From Paracentrotus lividus (taxonomy: Eukaryota; Echinodermata; Echinoidea; Camarodonta; Echinidae): 64,000 nucleotides of DNA. The stretch is from contig CALNVZ010003433.1 of NCBI GenBank assembly GCA_940671915.1, positions 15,629,985 to 15,693,984 of the forward strand. The letters are read 5' to 3'. Below are positions 35,769 through 47,800 of this stretch, one piece after another. Position numbers and translations under genes: made by a program. Positions within the stretch are counted from its first letter, which is position 1, and every line of letters starts with the position of its first letter. The notes beneath the pieces are model-generated. The model was not told the DNA's origin and did no database searches. It saw nothing but the letters and a program-made list of their open reading frames with translations.

Positions 35769-37974
35769 CTTGCAAACTAAGAATTATGGATGTCGCTGTA
35801 AAATAAACATAAAACAGATTATTTCAAGGAAAGATAAATTCTTTCAGAGAAAGAAAGAATGATATTGCCAGCCAACAGATATTAAACATAATTATTGCAC
35901 TAGGGCATAGTACATAGCTTTTAAGTCTCTTCACAACTCTAGATTTTCTTCTAAGCATTTATAGGTATTCTCACCATATTTCCCAATTTTCCTTGTAATA
36001 GCTACTTCTGGTTTGCAAGAAAAAAACATAAGAAAATGCAAAGACAAAAAAAGATGGAAATAAGCACAAATAAGGTAATATAAACATAACAAAGATAAAT
36101 TAAAAGATAACAAAGAAATATATAAAAAAATTGTAAAGCAAGATGAAAAGAAGATATGATAAAGAAAAAAACACGATAGAACAGATTGAAAAGAAAAAAA
36201 AGAAAGACAGAAAGAAGTGAAAACCATTAAAAAGTAAGAAAAGAAAAATTAAGAAAGACCCACCTTGGTATCTACAAAAAACGATGGAAGAAAATTAAGT
36301 GAAATTAAAAAGTAAAAATAATGAATTGATCGACTTTCTGCTGCATCTATTTTCGGATGCTTGTCTATGATTGGAAAACGCTTGCTCTTCACAATTCACC
36401 TACATTATGAAATTTTTTCCCTATTTTGTAGTAACACTTATAAGCCTATAGATACCAAATTTTACTCAGATATATTTTCAATTCCTAAATTATATCTTTT
36501 AGCCCTATATCATAGACCTAACGTTAGTTTACATGAATTTGAATATGCGGGACTGAGTGAGATAATTTCAAAACTTTATCTCTCTTTTTTAGCATAACCC
36601 CGAAACTATTATATGAAACTCTTAAAATATGTTCAAAAGAACCTTATGTTACCTGCAATGACTACAGTTTATATCTAAAAGCTCCACAAACCTACCAAAA
36701 CACAGCAAATTCTTCTTAAAAGCTCGAGCTCAGTTCATCAGAGTATGGTATCGCCTACTGACCAACAACACAAAGTGTAAGGGAAAAAGTTAATATTCTT
36801 TCATTGAACATGTTGAAGGGGGGGGGGGGTAGCTTAAAGTTTGAAAGAGACACAAACCTCAAACGTGTGAATTAATAACCTTGGAGAAAATAATTCAAAC
36901 ACCGCGCACAAAGATTTTTTTTTGTAGATTTGTGCATCAAAGAATGGGGAGGGGAGGGTGCAGGTACGGGTACTTTATACTAGGTTAACCATATATGTCA
37001 TGCATTTTCCAAACCGAGCATCCAAATTATCATTTGCAGCCGGAGCCGCAGGGCGTTTTTGAAAGTGGAGGGTCTGAACACGCTAAAAATCTGAAAAAAA
37101 TGGAGGGCCTGCCCCTGCCCCCCAAAAATGAATAAAAATAAAGAATAGAAGGGGGAAATGGATGACCGACCCGATTTACCAACTGAAGCTTACCCCTATG
37201 GGCGATACTCTCGACCCTTTGTCATTCCAGCAGAAAGCCCCCCCCCCCCCAAAAAAAAATATAATAATAACCTCCCCCCCCCCCCCCCCCGCTTATCGCA
37301 CGAACGACGTCACGTGGAAAGAAACTAGATGTACTTTTTTTCTCGCCCGGTGTGACGGAAAACTGGGGTGTCCAAAAAGTCTAAAATTCCAATATTGCCC
37401 CCCCCCTCTCATGAAATCCCGGATCCCGCCACTATGATCAGCGCACAACATTAATCAGAAAGGGGTCCTGCAGGACTCTGCTCCTGCCAAACTCTTAGTG
37501 ACAATCTTGATGCAACATGAAATATATTGAGGTGTTATGACAAAATAATCACGTTCACAGGACCCTGATCGGCACTGGCTAGGGTAATAATTTCGATAAA
37601 ACGCCTAAGATCAGATATCGCATAAAATGCCGAACAGTCTTAACAGGTCAACTTCTTTATTTGCTTTATCAGCGAGGGAAGTTTCAGAGGTCAAGGATAA
37701 ATTATAATTATATACCAACAAGAAAGAAAGTGGTGGATCCAGGTTCTGAATAAAGGGGCACCGCCGAAATTTTTTCTGATTTAAGTTTTGTGTTCAGTGT
37801 GTGGTTTTCCAAATAATAGGGGGGCGCCCCCTTCGTCCCGCTTAACAGAAGTTGATATTCTCAAGACCTAAATAACGTTTAGGCTGGCATGAAAAGATGT
37901 GCGGGAGAGCAATAATGGAATAATGAGAAAAAGAGGACCGCGCATGGAGGCGCCATCAGCGCATTTCATCAGTC

Positions 37975-38228
37975 CACTTGGCTCAATAATAATAAGAATA
38001 ATAATAATAATTCATAGCCTTTTCTTTACCCACGGTAGCCACTTCAATTTTGACAACTGGTCTTCCAGCGGGCCCTGCGTAACACGAAATAATCCTTTCT
38101 CCGTTCTGAAACACCGAGCGCCTGGTCAGAAGCCCAGAAGGTCCCATTTTCCGCGGGGAATCGAACTCCCACGACCCTACCGTTCATGAGGCGGGCGCTC
38201 TAACACATTGAGCCAAACTGTCCGTGCT
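37975..38228 (-). mobile_element. tRNA-derived SINE (minus)
   Basis: On the minus strand the head has a box-A-like TGGCTCAATGTGTTAGAGCG and a box-B-like GGAGTTCGATTCC, as in tRNA promoters of RNA polymerase III. The body contains GCAGGGCCCGCTGGAAGACC and GAAGTGGCTACCGTGGGTAA and ends in an ATT-repeat tail. Another copy with the same body and tail is at 48,860-49,142 in the opposite orientation. Confidence 0.75.
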
Positions 38229-39239
38229 CCTAAACAGCACTTTGGTTTCCTAAAATATCTGATTGATCCCAATATAAATGCATTGGGTCTAAAGCTATTT
38301 GGTCATTTTCCATTTGGTCTTAATTCTCCACTATTTCCTAATGGCTATTTACGGATCGAGTTGCCGATTTCGTCCTAGCTGCACCTCTTCGCTCTAATTC
38401 CCAAATAAAATATTTACGCCTTACCAATTCTCGATACCAGGAATTTGACTTAGTTGGTGTTTTGGACCCAAGTAGAAATTAGAATGAAACTGGACACTTG
38501 AGGAAATTGAGAAATTAGCAAATGGTACAATACGCGAAGCTAGCAACTTAACTTTACGAACATGTGTATTCGACGAATCGACGACTTTACGCGAAACGGA
38601 ATTATAGACCATGTGGGATGAGGACAAACGCGTTGTATTAGTTAAAGTGGGTTTTAGACGAAATGGCAATATTCACCGTCAGCGCCGTTCGTCAATGAGA
38701 CAAGTATGTATAAGAATGGATTTATGTAAACTGTGTTTTCTCCTTTTCTTTTCTCCCATCGTTTTATACGTTTTACTTTGTTATTTTGCTAATTTCCAAT
38801 CTTATATTTCTTCTATCTGTCATCCAATAGTTTTCTTTATCATTACCCTTTCATAAAATCTTGCTTTATCTATTCTGTTTCTATTCTCTTATATTTGTAA
38901 TGTATCGCTTTTTTTTTTGTTTTGGCGGGGGGGGCTTATTTCCACTCTCTTTATTTTTCTTTATATCTTCTTTACTTTCTGTCTTTACAGGCTGTTATCT
39001 TTATTCATGAATTTTATTTTTCTTCACTCCATCCTAAATCTCTATTCCTACTTCGTTATAGTTATCTGCTTTTTATCTTTTCGCATGAATTTCTTTGTTC
39101 AATATTTACTTTCCATCTTATTACTTTATCCTTTCTAATAAGATTCTTTTCTTTTCCTTTATTATGCATAACTTTGCTTTATGTTCTTTTTATTTTCTTA
39201 TTATTTCTTTTCTTCTTCCATTCTTCATGTTCTTCAACT

Positions 39240-39545
39240 GACCAAACGGTGTTTGATTAACCTTTGGTGCCAAGCCCTAAAACACAAACACAAAAGTGAA
39301 TGTTCTGTCTGATCTAGACTCGACTTCCTGATAGAAAACAACTATATAGGTCATATCGAAGGGAACAATGCACACAGTATACAGTTCACTGAACAAAAAT
39401 CATATCATAAAGTCGTCGCAGTTTTTTTTTTATTTTTTATTATTCAACCGTTGTATTATGCAAATAGTATTTGACTAAGCTTTGATGCGTAGCTCACAAT
39501 AAAACGCAAACGCAAAAGTAAATTGTTTGTCTGATTGAGACTCTG
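39240..39545 (+). repeat. Direct repeat pair upstream of the sulfotransferase-like gene
   Basis: Two diverged ~80 bp copies (39,240-39,320 and 39,461-39,543) share TTTGATTAACCTTTG-like starts, AAAACACAAACACAAAAGT-like middles and TGTCTGAT..AGACTC ends. They lie 200-500 bp upstream of the start codon at 39,772. Repeated promoter-proximal elements or simply a diverged repeat are both possible. Confidence 0.4.
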
Positions 39546-39771
39546 TTCATGGTGGTCTAGGTGGAAATCAGTTAGGTCAAGTTGATGCTAGGAAATAACA
39601 CAAAAATATTAACCATGTCATGTCCCACTTTGGGTGCTCTATACAAGTCACAAAAAGGGAACTTCGGGGCATTCACAGAGTTCTCAGATTTTATAAGCTC
39701 AAGCTCCGAAGTATAACAAAAATCTGAAGACCACCACTAAATAACACATCGACAAATGAAATAATCACACA

Positions 39772-42700
39772 ATGTCGGAAGACCGCAGTCGGGTTATGTT
39801 ATGGACCATACCACGCTCTACGTCCACTGTCTTTACTCGCTCAATGAGTCGCATATCCGACGTCGAAATATGGATGGAACCTTACGGCAATGCCCATATC
39901 GCAGAAGTCAACGCGAAGCTCAAAGAGGATGTCGTTCTGCCTAAAGATTACAAAGGCAACGAGAGTGTCTACGAGAAAGTTGCCGAACACGTGGGTGCAG
40001 CGGTTGGTAGACCATACACCGCTCCACAGATGCTGTCGTGAGTTCCACTTGTATTTTAGATATGAATAAATCATACCGCTAAGCTTTTAGCCTAAGAAAC
40101 GGGGGGGGGGGGGGTGGATGCGGCTCTCGAGAGCTCGACCGGCATTATATTTTCCCCCATTAAGCTACGCAGTTATAAAACACATAAGTAAGTTCTAAAA
40201 TATGAGATATTTGATGTAACTGTAGTTTTGTCAGCCCCTTACACTAATCAGCTGCACAACACTTTCAAAATGCCCCCAACATATATATATCAATTCTAGT
40301 TGTAAACTTAAGAGAAAGAGGCGCTATCACTCTACGACCAGTAGGTACCTATAGTACTCTAACGTAAGCGAACGCGGCCATGGACATTTTGTATTTTGCA
40401 CAGTTTTTTAGCTTTGTTTTCTTGATTTATGGCGAGCAACAAATTTTTCAAATAAATTGTTCACTCTGATTAAATAAGCCAGATTCTGAATTTTTAATAA
40501 CATGATAACAAATTGAAAGAAAAGAAGTTTGTCACTTCAGTCAATTCGAAAGCCATGTCAGATCGAATTCCTGTACAATATGGCCAATTTTGCTCTCAAA
40601 TAGCTCATTCGCTGCATACTCATCTTCCGGATAACGCATTATTATATTACAGCTTATTGTTTAAGCAGTTTAAAAGCTTGAATTCTCAGATTTCCAAAGA
40701 TGTACATTCATTTCGATTGGTTAAGAAAAAGTCCTGTCACTTTGAACATTATCACAATAGAATCTTACTCGAGTGGGTCAATAATTCCGCATATCACATG
40801 CATATCGCATATGGACGGCGTCTTCGCAAGAGGTGACAAGAACATATTTTATATCAAATAATAGTTTGGAACATCAATCTATGTGAAATTAAGATTTTGA
40901 TTACAACTTCAGCACAATCGTGTTATAGGCTTGCCAGAATGTCTCCCCCCCCCCCAATCTGATCTGAAGCATCTACCTACGAAAACTATGATAAAAGTTC
41001 ACATTATTTCTTTCATGTCCACGAGTAATTTGCTCAAACAGATCGACGGACAAATACCATTCCACAAAGGGAAGTTTTCTTAGGCGAAGTTTTGTATAAC
41101 GTAATAATTGCATGCAGTTGTCAACTGTTGGCTTCCCGTCGTCAGCGCGGGTTTAGTTTGACATTTATGTGGAGCCGTATAATTTTCTGCACCGCTCAGC
41201 TGTATTTCCAACTAAACTCATGAATATGGTGTTGCGTTTCCCCTCCCCAAATAATGGACGCGTCTTTATGTTAAGATTTAATGCCATGCGTTAGATTTAC
41301 ATTTCACGTGGAGTAGAATTGATATGAGCCCTGTATACACATTAATACCAATGTGGTATTGGGTTCCTGGCGAAGATTTGTGCAAATGTATACATTATTG
41401 CGTATGTGGTTACGAGTATTGTGAATGCGTACACACGTTTTCTTACAATTTAAATTTCAATCAATTGAAGTTTTGATCTTGTTAAAAAACTTACAAGCTG
41501 CTATCCCATATTGTAAAGTCCACATTTTTTTCATAATAATGTTGATTATTTTACCTGTGCAGTTGATATACCATCTAACCTGCATGCTATCTATTCCTCT
41601 ATATCAAAAAACCTTGGAAATAGAAATATATGGATATAAATTTATTAATGTTCATATACAACATAATGGGAGAGCAGCTCGCACGTTACGTCTTCAACTT
41701 TCACGCATAATGTATATTTGCCCTTTAAAAACAAAAAACAAATTAACTTAAATTCCAGGATGAAATGTGTAAAAAAAAATACCAAGGGGAAAACACACGT
41801 GAATATGTCCTTCTGTACGGCTCATCCCAGTTCCGTTAGCAAACAATCGACCTATGGACTAATTTGTTGTAATTGATGTACCACTTAATCAGTTTAAAAG
41901 TAAGATCAAGTTGAGTATAGATTAAATGGTGTAAGGAAGAAACTGCATGCCTGTAAAATGGAATATATTTTCAGCTTGACAATTTTTAAGCACAACTCAG
42001 TACCAAAGAAACAAGTCCCATATTATTATCTAGTTCACAAAGTGCAAGACATTGAAAACGCGCTCCAAAAACACAGTCACCCCTTATTTCATTACAAGAA
42101 CCATGTTAGGTCTATGTCCCTGATTGCTGTGTAGCGTTATGACAATAATTGGACCATTTATTAATGAAAGTATTGTTCTCTAACTGTTTATCCGTCAGGT
42201 ACGCCCATATAAAACACACCCTTGAAGGAAGATCGTCCAAACGAGTATTTGTCAAAGACATGGTCTATGGGATCTTCTGTGAAGATTTGACTCAGTTTAT
42301 CCCCAGGGGATTCCGACATTCTTTTCTCATCCGTCACCCTGTCTTGGTGTTCTCATCCACGCACAAGACGTACTACAAGCAATTTAAAATCAACAATACT
42401 TTGTTACCGGAGGAAAAGGATGAAGTCACCTTCGACTTCCGGAAGCACAACGAGCTGGGGTCACATGGAGATTTCTTCAAGACTCTTCGAGACCTCTGGG
42501 TGTACATCCGCAGAGAAATCGATCCAGAGGCAGTTGTTGTTGACTCAACGGACCTCCTGCAAAACCCATCCGGAGTTCTTCCCCGATACTGTGAAGCTGT
42601 AGGATTACCCTTCAGTGATTCCCTGCTGTCGTGGAACACGAACATTGAGGAGGTTGCATCGTGGAATTGGGCAGGGGACTGGTCGAGGCAGGACTCACAT

Positions 42701-42859
42701 GAAATATTTTGTGGTAGCCTTCTTTCGAGCACTTGCTTTAATCCTCCTAAGGCACTCCCACCGCGTGAACAACTCACTGAAGATGTCTTTGATTTATCCT
42801 ATGCTGCTATGCCTTTCTACGAGGAAATGTATCGTCACCGTATACGTGTTGACGAATAA
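39772..42859 (+). CDS. P-loop sulfotransferase-like protein, two exons
   Basis: Exon 1 is 39,772-40,037 (donor GTGAGT) and exon 2 is 42,199-42,859 (acceptor TCCGTCAG). The phase-2 junction restores a serine codon and gives 308 residues. Residues 11-25 (WTIPRSTSTVFTRSM) form a 5'-phosphosulfate-binding loop of sulfotransferase type. KRVFVKDMVY (103-112) and FLIRHPVLVFSS (131-142) match the central strand and the 3'-phosphate-binding region (R..P...S). Such proteins use PAPS as sulfate donor. They belong to an animal group often annotated sulfotransferase family or branched-chain aminotransferase-like, whose substrate is unknown. There is no signal peptide or membrane segment, so it is presumably cytosolic. 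Confidence 0.8.
40038..42198 (+). other. Intron of the sulfotransferase-like gene
   Basis: About 2.2 kb with poly-G (40,101-40,113) and poly-C (40,946-40,955) runs and a decayed palindromic element near 41,500-41,765. The frame at 40,513-40,836 has no recognisable motif and is probably chance. Confidence 0.6.
41500..41765. mobile_element. Decayed relative of the TTAA palindromic element
   Basis: Contains ACCTGTGCAGTTGATATACC, then GGGAGAGCAGCTCGCACG and a degenerate ACTTAAATTCCAGGATGAA end. These correspond to ACCTGTGCGGTCGATATACC, GGGAGAGCTGCTCGCACG and the AATTCCAGGGTGAA arm of the element at 14,189-14,692. The left arm and most of the terminus are lost. Confidence 0.55.
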
Positions 42860-43802
42860 ACACTTCACACAGCACATTAAACTTAACCGTTGGGCATAAA
42901 CTTGAACACAACATAGTTATAATTTATTGTTTGTAATGTCAGTGGTAAACAATAATGATGATATCAATAATATTGTGCTTACAAACTCAGATCCTCAAAA
43001 GATACCTTCTTCATTGTTCACTGCTCTTCCTAAAATCGTTCCTCAAACGTTTAGAAAATCTGTTCTCGACACGATTTTGTTGTTTAAAGCATTATCAAAT
43101 AAATTGAATCCTCAATCATTCGTCTTTTAAGAATCTTTATTTTCAAATTTCGCACTATACTTATTTCTTTTTTTATTTACAGATTTATTCATGTATTATA
43201 TATATTAGCACGAAAATGTTAATCATCGTGTTGGATCATAAACAGAGGGGGGTAGGCGTGAAATTTTTTCGGTCATCCAATATCTCGTAAATCTTCATAT
43301 GACTGCCATAGGGGGGGGGTTCACTTGGGTCAGTCATCAGTCAATTTTTAATTTTGTTTCACTATTTTTAGCCCCCCTCCCGGATTCGCGCCTGCAGCTC
43401 GTCATGATTTTAGGCATTGTAATGGCATCTCAAATAAAATCAAGTTTTGTGAATGATTTTTAGCCTATTTTGTCATAACACTTCTGCAAACAGCTCCGAT
43501 ATACACAAAAAGCGTACTCTTTTATATACAGTATATATATATATATACATGTATATAATTACCTTCACATAATTCTAGAGGAATTATACTGTTAAAACGC
43601 TGTGTAAAAATCTACACAACTTGTTTAAAACTTTACAAAACCGCAGTTTACTATAGGAACCATCCGACTCTTGTGTAAAGTCATTACACAGCACCTGTTG
43701 TTTAAAGTTTAATTAACTGTTGTTTAAGAATCTTACACAAATGTTGTTTAAATAAGTTCAAACAACACACTTGTTTAAACAAGTTGTTTAGAATTTTAAA
43801 AA

Positions 43803-43878
43803 AGTGCCGGTGCCGGGAATCGAACTCACGACCTTTGCATCCCTACTCAAGTTATATGACCACTAGACTAGCATAGTT
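43803..43878 (-). mobile_element. tRNA-like SINE head (minus)
   Basis: On the minus strand a box-A-like TAGTCTAGTGGTCA and a box-B-like GTGAGTTCGATTCCC are spaced as in a tRNA. The acceptor stem does not pair, so it is read as a tRNA-derived SINE head and not as a functional tRNA gene. Confidence 0.45.
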
Positions 43879-43897
43879 TCTATGTATGCTGATGATA

Positions 43898-44062
43898 CAG
43901 GGGCCGCGGAGCCGGGGGGGGGGCTGCTAGCAGCCCACTTTTTTCAGCCAACGTGTACAAAAATGCAAAAATGACCATACATTTAGATTTTTAGCCTGTT
44001 CAGCCCCTCCCCCCCACTTTCGGCTCAGCCCCTCCAGTTTCAAAAACGCTCCGCGGCCCCTG
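43898..44062. mobile_element. Short inverted-repeat element, CAGGGGCCGCGGAGC ends
   Basis: 165 bp with perfect 15 bp terminal inverted repeats (CAGGGGCCGCGGAGC and its complement) and flanking GATA-like direct repeats. The interior has poly-G and poly-C runs. It is non-coding. A decayed relative lies at about 37,035-37,115 (GCCGCAGGGCGTTTTTGAAA). Confidence 0.75.
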
Positions 44063-44891
44063 TGATACTTGTATATACTATACTTCAGATAATCCTGATG
44101 ATTTTCTGTTCATTCAGTTGGAATGCTTACCTTAAATTTTGTGGAAAAAAAAAAACGAAACTACACAACTTGTTTAAAATCTTACACAACCCGCTGTTTA
44201 TAGAAACCATCCAACTCTTGTGTAAAGTCATTACACAACACCTGTTGTTTAAAGTTTAATCAACTTGTTGTTTAAGAATCTTACACAATTTTTTTTAACA
44301 ACACTTTTTTACACAGAAAATAACAGAACTGTCCATCTATTTTTTGGTACTTTTAAATACATTAATTTGTCAAATTTAGGTTAATAAAGAGTAAAAAGAG
44401 GTAGGAAGGGCAATATCAGCATAATACTGTCACTGCGCAAGCAATATGTTTTTGTATGTTCTGAATTTCTTCTGTGCATCCTTTATGAATTTATTATACT
44501 AAACAATTTCTAACTTGTCCAAATCTATTGCGACGAAAATGATAGTAGGCCTAGACAATAAGCATAAAAGAAAACACGTTATAAATTATTGCCATTGAGA
44601 GTTGCTGTTTATTAATTTTGTTTGTTTTAGTTTTATCGGGTTTCATCGGGTGTTTGAATAAGCTCAAATAGGGATTACGTACGTCAATGATTCTACACAA
44701 CAAATTACTTTCGCTGTCACTTATTTCAGCTTATAGCTTTGTTTAAACAGCATCAATCATTTCAATATTTTACCTATGCTTAGTTGCTAGTCTTAAACCA
44801 GTTCACAACGAAATCGAGGTATAATTATGTTCGATTTCCCCAACTGCAGATGGCAATAATTTATTATGGAAGTAATGTTAGTGTCGAGAAA

Positions 44892-47800
44892 ATGGAAATG
44901 ATGAGAGTGGACCGAGTATTGTGTCTCGTCTTTATGATATCACTTATGACACGTGTCATAAATTCGTCTGGTAAGTGAGTTTGGATCTATTTTCACTCAT
45001 TCATTCCTAATTGTGTCGGCCCCGTTATAGTAGAAATATTTTGGTGAAGCAACTAAAGTTAGTTTGTTTGTATTAACACAATTTCACTTATCATAATCAT
45101 TTGTTAAATAATAAGCTTCTGATCACTCGAGCATTGAAAGCTAAGGCATTTAAGGAGTTCTCTGGGACGGACATCGACATAAGGGCTTACAATAGCTTAG
45201 TTGGTAGAGCACCTATCTATCAACCAGGAGGTCTCGGATTCGAAGCCCGATGGAATCCAATTTTCTCTGCTCAGTTTTTCATAATTATTACAGATTTCTG
45301 GTCAGTTTCATTCCTTGTTCAAGTTTGTTCAATAGTCATTATTACATTTAGCCCCCTATCTTCTGATGCTATATATTTGAAATGTGAAAAGTCTGATGAT
45401 TAGAATTTAATTGAATTCTACTTTCAGTCGTGATTTCTTGTGACTTTGGGAGAGGCGTAAACGATGGCAGCTATGGTCTTCATGCATGCGGTATCACATC
45501 CAGAGACTGGGACGTTCTCAACGGTTGGAGTAAATACGGTTTAGCCGAATCACTCAGCAAATTAGGTAAACTTTAACATCACTTTCATAAGAAATTTATG
45601 GGGAAAAAAAAATCATATCCAAAAATTGGAAAATAGTTTTCCAAGTGAATAAAGGAAAGAAAGAAAGAAAGAAAGAAAGAAGAAGAAGAAGAAGAAGAAG
45701 AAGATGGGAAAAAATGATGAAGATAAATTCATGGGTTCAAGATCCGGTGTCAGAGCGGAAAATGTCTGCCCGCAGAATCAGGTACCCGTTGAAAGCTTTC
45801 TTGTATTTAGGGGGAATGTATCTCCATGTGCAAAATTTCCCGAAAGATTCAAATTATGGATTGATTTGTTAACAAGGGTGGGTTCACGGTGGAGGTTTTT
45901 AAATGCCCACATCTGCCCTTTACTCATGCACTCATTAATTCATGTGCGTATCTGGTATAATTTATTTCTATAAATACATTGTTAACTGATGCATGAGCTA
46001 AAACCGAAGAAAATTTAAACCCCTATAACCGTGGTCATTTAATGAAGTAATAGTAATATTTTATTGAATATAGAAATATAATCGCTCCGTCATAAGTTTC
46101 ATTCACATCCTTTCTCATACATGATTGCTTTTTTTTCTCTCTCTTCTTTTCTGACTAGACGGGTATTATGTCCTGCAACGTATCAACGATAAGGGTCGTT
46201 TTATTCTTCCCTCAATAAAAACCAATTCAACCGAGATGCAACTGTCATTCCTCTACCAATTCTTCCACCCCAAGAAGTGTGGATTGAAAGTGACTGCTGG
46301 CGGGAAAGTAATCTATGCTATCATGAACGCAACCCATTTAGAAACCGGTTGGCTGAGGGCACATGGTATCTCTTTCTCCTGTGGGGGCAACGCCAGTGAC
46401 ACCTGTCCTGTGGTAGGTTGATTCATCTTTCCCCCATGGTCGATTTTAATATTTCAAACGCTTGCCTCATTGTGTCAATCAAAATGTAAACGGTTTGATT
46501 GGCTATTCCGTTTCGGATATATTGCATGTAATAAGATACTATTTTCCAAATTTGTTATTGTAGAAATCTAAATTATGTTCCGGTTATAAAAAAAATAATT
46601 ATAGTCCTACACGTTTCATGTTTACGAAGAATCCTGAAAAGTACTGGCGACGCACAGTGGGCCAGGCGTTAGCAAAAGTGCGCCAAAAGTGGTTTCTGGT
46701 CACCTAACCATTTTTTTTTTTTTTTCAAATATTCTCAGCAAAGATAGCAACCTCTAGAACATCTCCATAAAATATTTCATCGTGAAATTGATTTTTAGTT
46801 GGTTATTTTTCTTTGAAATGACCAGAAAATGACTTGTTTGTGGTACACCATGTGTAAATGACAAATTTTAGTTATTTGGGATTTTTTGCTAAATTGGTGG
46901 TCCAATATATTCTAGATTAAATTTGCTTGATTAAGAATGATCATTTTAAGTGCCCATAGAATTTAAAGACAAATGTGTAATCCGTTCGGAAGTAATTTTG
47001 GACGAAACTACTAAATAATAGGGGGAAATTGCATTATTTCCCTTCATATGCATACATTTCACGATTACCGCCGATCTCCGCGTTCAAAGTACCATAGCGG
47101 TCTGTGTTATAGTTTCAGCTTTACATCAATACCAAATTTAGCTGCAACCTCCTGCAACCTTCGGAGATATAACCAATTTTTCATCCGCATGTTAGCCTAA
47201 ATTATCATCAAAATCTGCACAAAGCGATAATGCGCACCTATTGTGCACACATAAGTCTCACCATAAGTGACGTAAATATTTCAATTAAAAGCCGAAAAAA
47301 CCAAAACACCTGAATGGAACGATTTTCATGAAATATCATGTGTGTTTATAGGGATGACATGTAGTCTTTAGACCTGTTACCCCCCCCCCCCCGGCTATCA
47401 ATTTCACGACAATCTGAATTCATCTTAATCTTGTTTTGAAATAGTATTATGGTATTTATTTGGGAGCTCAGCTATGTCATAATGGGTTATTATCGTTTGT
47501 TTCCAAACAATAATTTTATGTAATATATTTCATAGCGATCATTCAAAATTACGACTTGAATTCACATACATGTTTTGCCACACGGGTCAGGAGAACATGT
47601 AAGACATGTTAAATTTTTAAATATGTCTTTAATATTATACCTTCCTTCATTTTTATATTAGTTTGATATCATTGTTATTTTGTCTGTCGAATTTTTTTTT
47701 TCTGCATGATCCCATGGAATATCAGTATTGTTATATTGACAAAGCTGAATGGGTCATCAAGCCATTCGTGCTTCTTTTAAATGGTTAATTATTTGTTTAT

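Larger units (their letters stand above)
35840..39771. other. Intergenic, repeat-rich region
   Basis: Between the divergent TRMT10A and sulfotransferase-like genes. It holds poly-C/poly-G tracts (around 36,820 and 37,245-37,290), small GGATCC-type elements (37.2-37.85 kb), a tRNA-derived SINE (37,975-38,228) and a T-rich stretch (38,720-39,230). No frame here is supported as a gene. The promoter regions of both neighbours must lie near its two ends. Confidence 0.5.
43598..44330. repeat. Pair of ~150 bp repeats enclosing other insertions
   Basis: The block CTACACAACTTGTTTAAAA ... CTTGTGTAAAGTCATTACACA ... CCTGTTGTTTAAAGTTTAAT occurs at about 43,610-43,745 and again at 44,160-44,290 with about 90% identity by eye. 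Between them lie a tRNA-like sequence and a short inverted-repeat element. The block itself is full of GTTTAAAC-type palindromes. It may be one element duplicated around later insertions. Confidence 0.6.

Noticed and set aside
37162..37437. Pro-rich plus-strand frame
   Set aside because: Runs through poly-C and a GGATCC-type element; not coding.
40513..40836. 107-residue frame in the sulfotransferase-like intron
   Set aside because: No motif, no splice context, and codon use typical of non-coding AT-rich DNA; kept out as chance.
42373..42777. 134-residue minus-strand frame
   Set aside because: Exact antisense of sulfotransferase-like exon 2.
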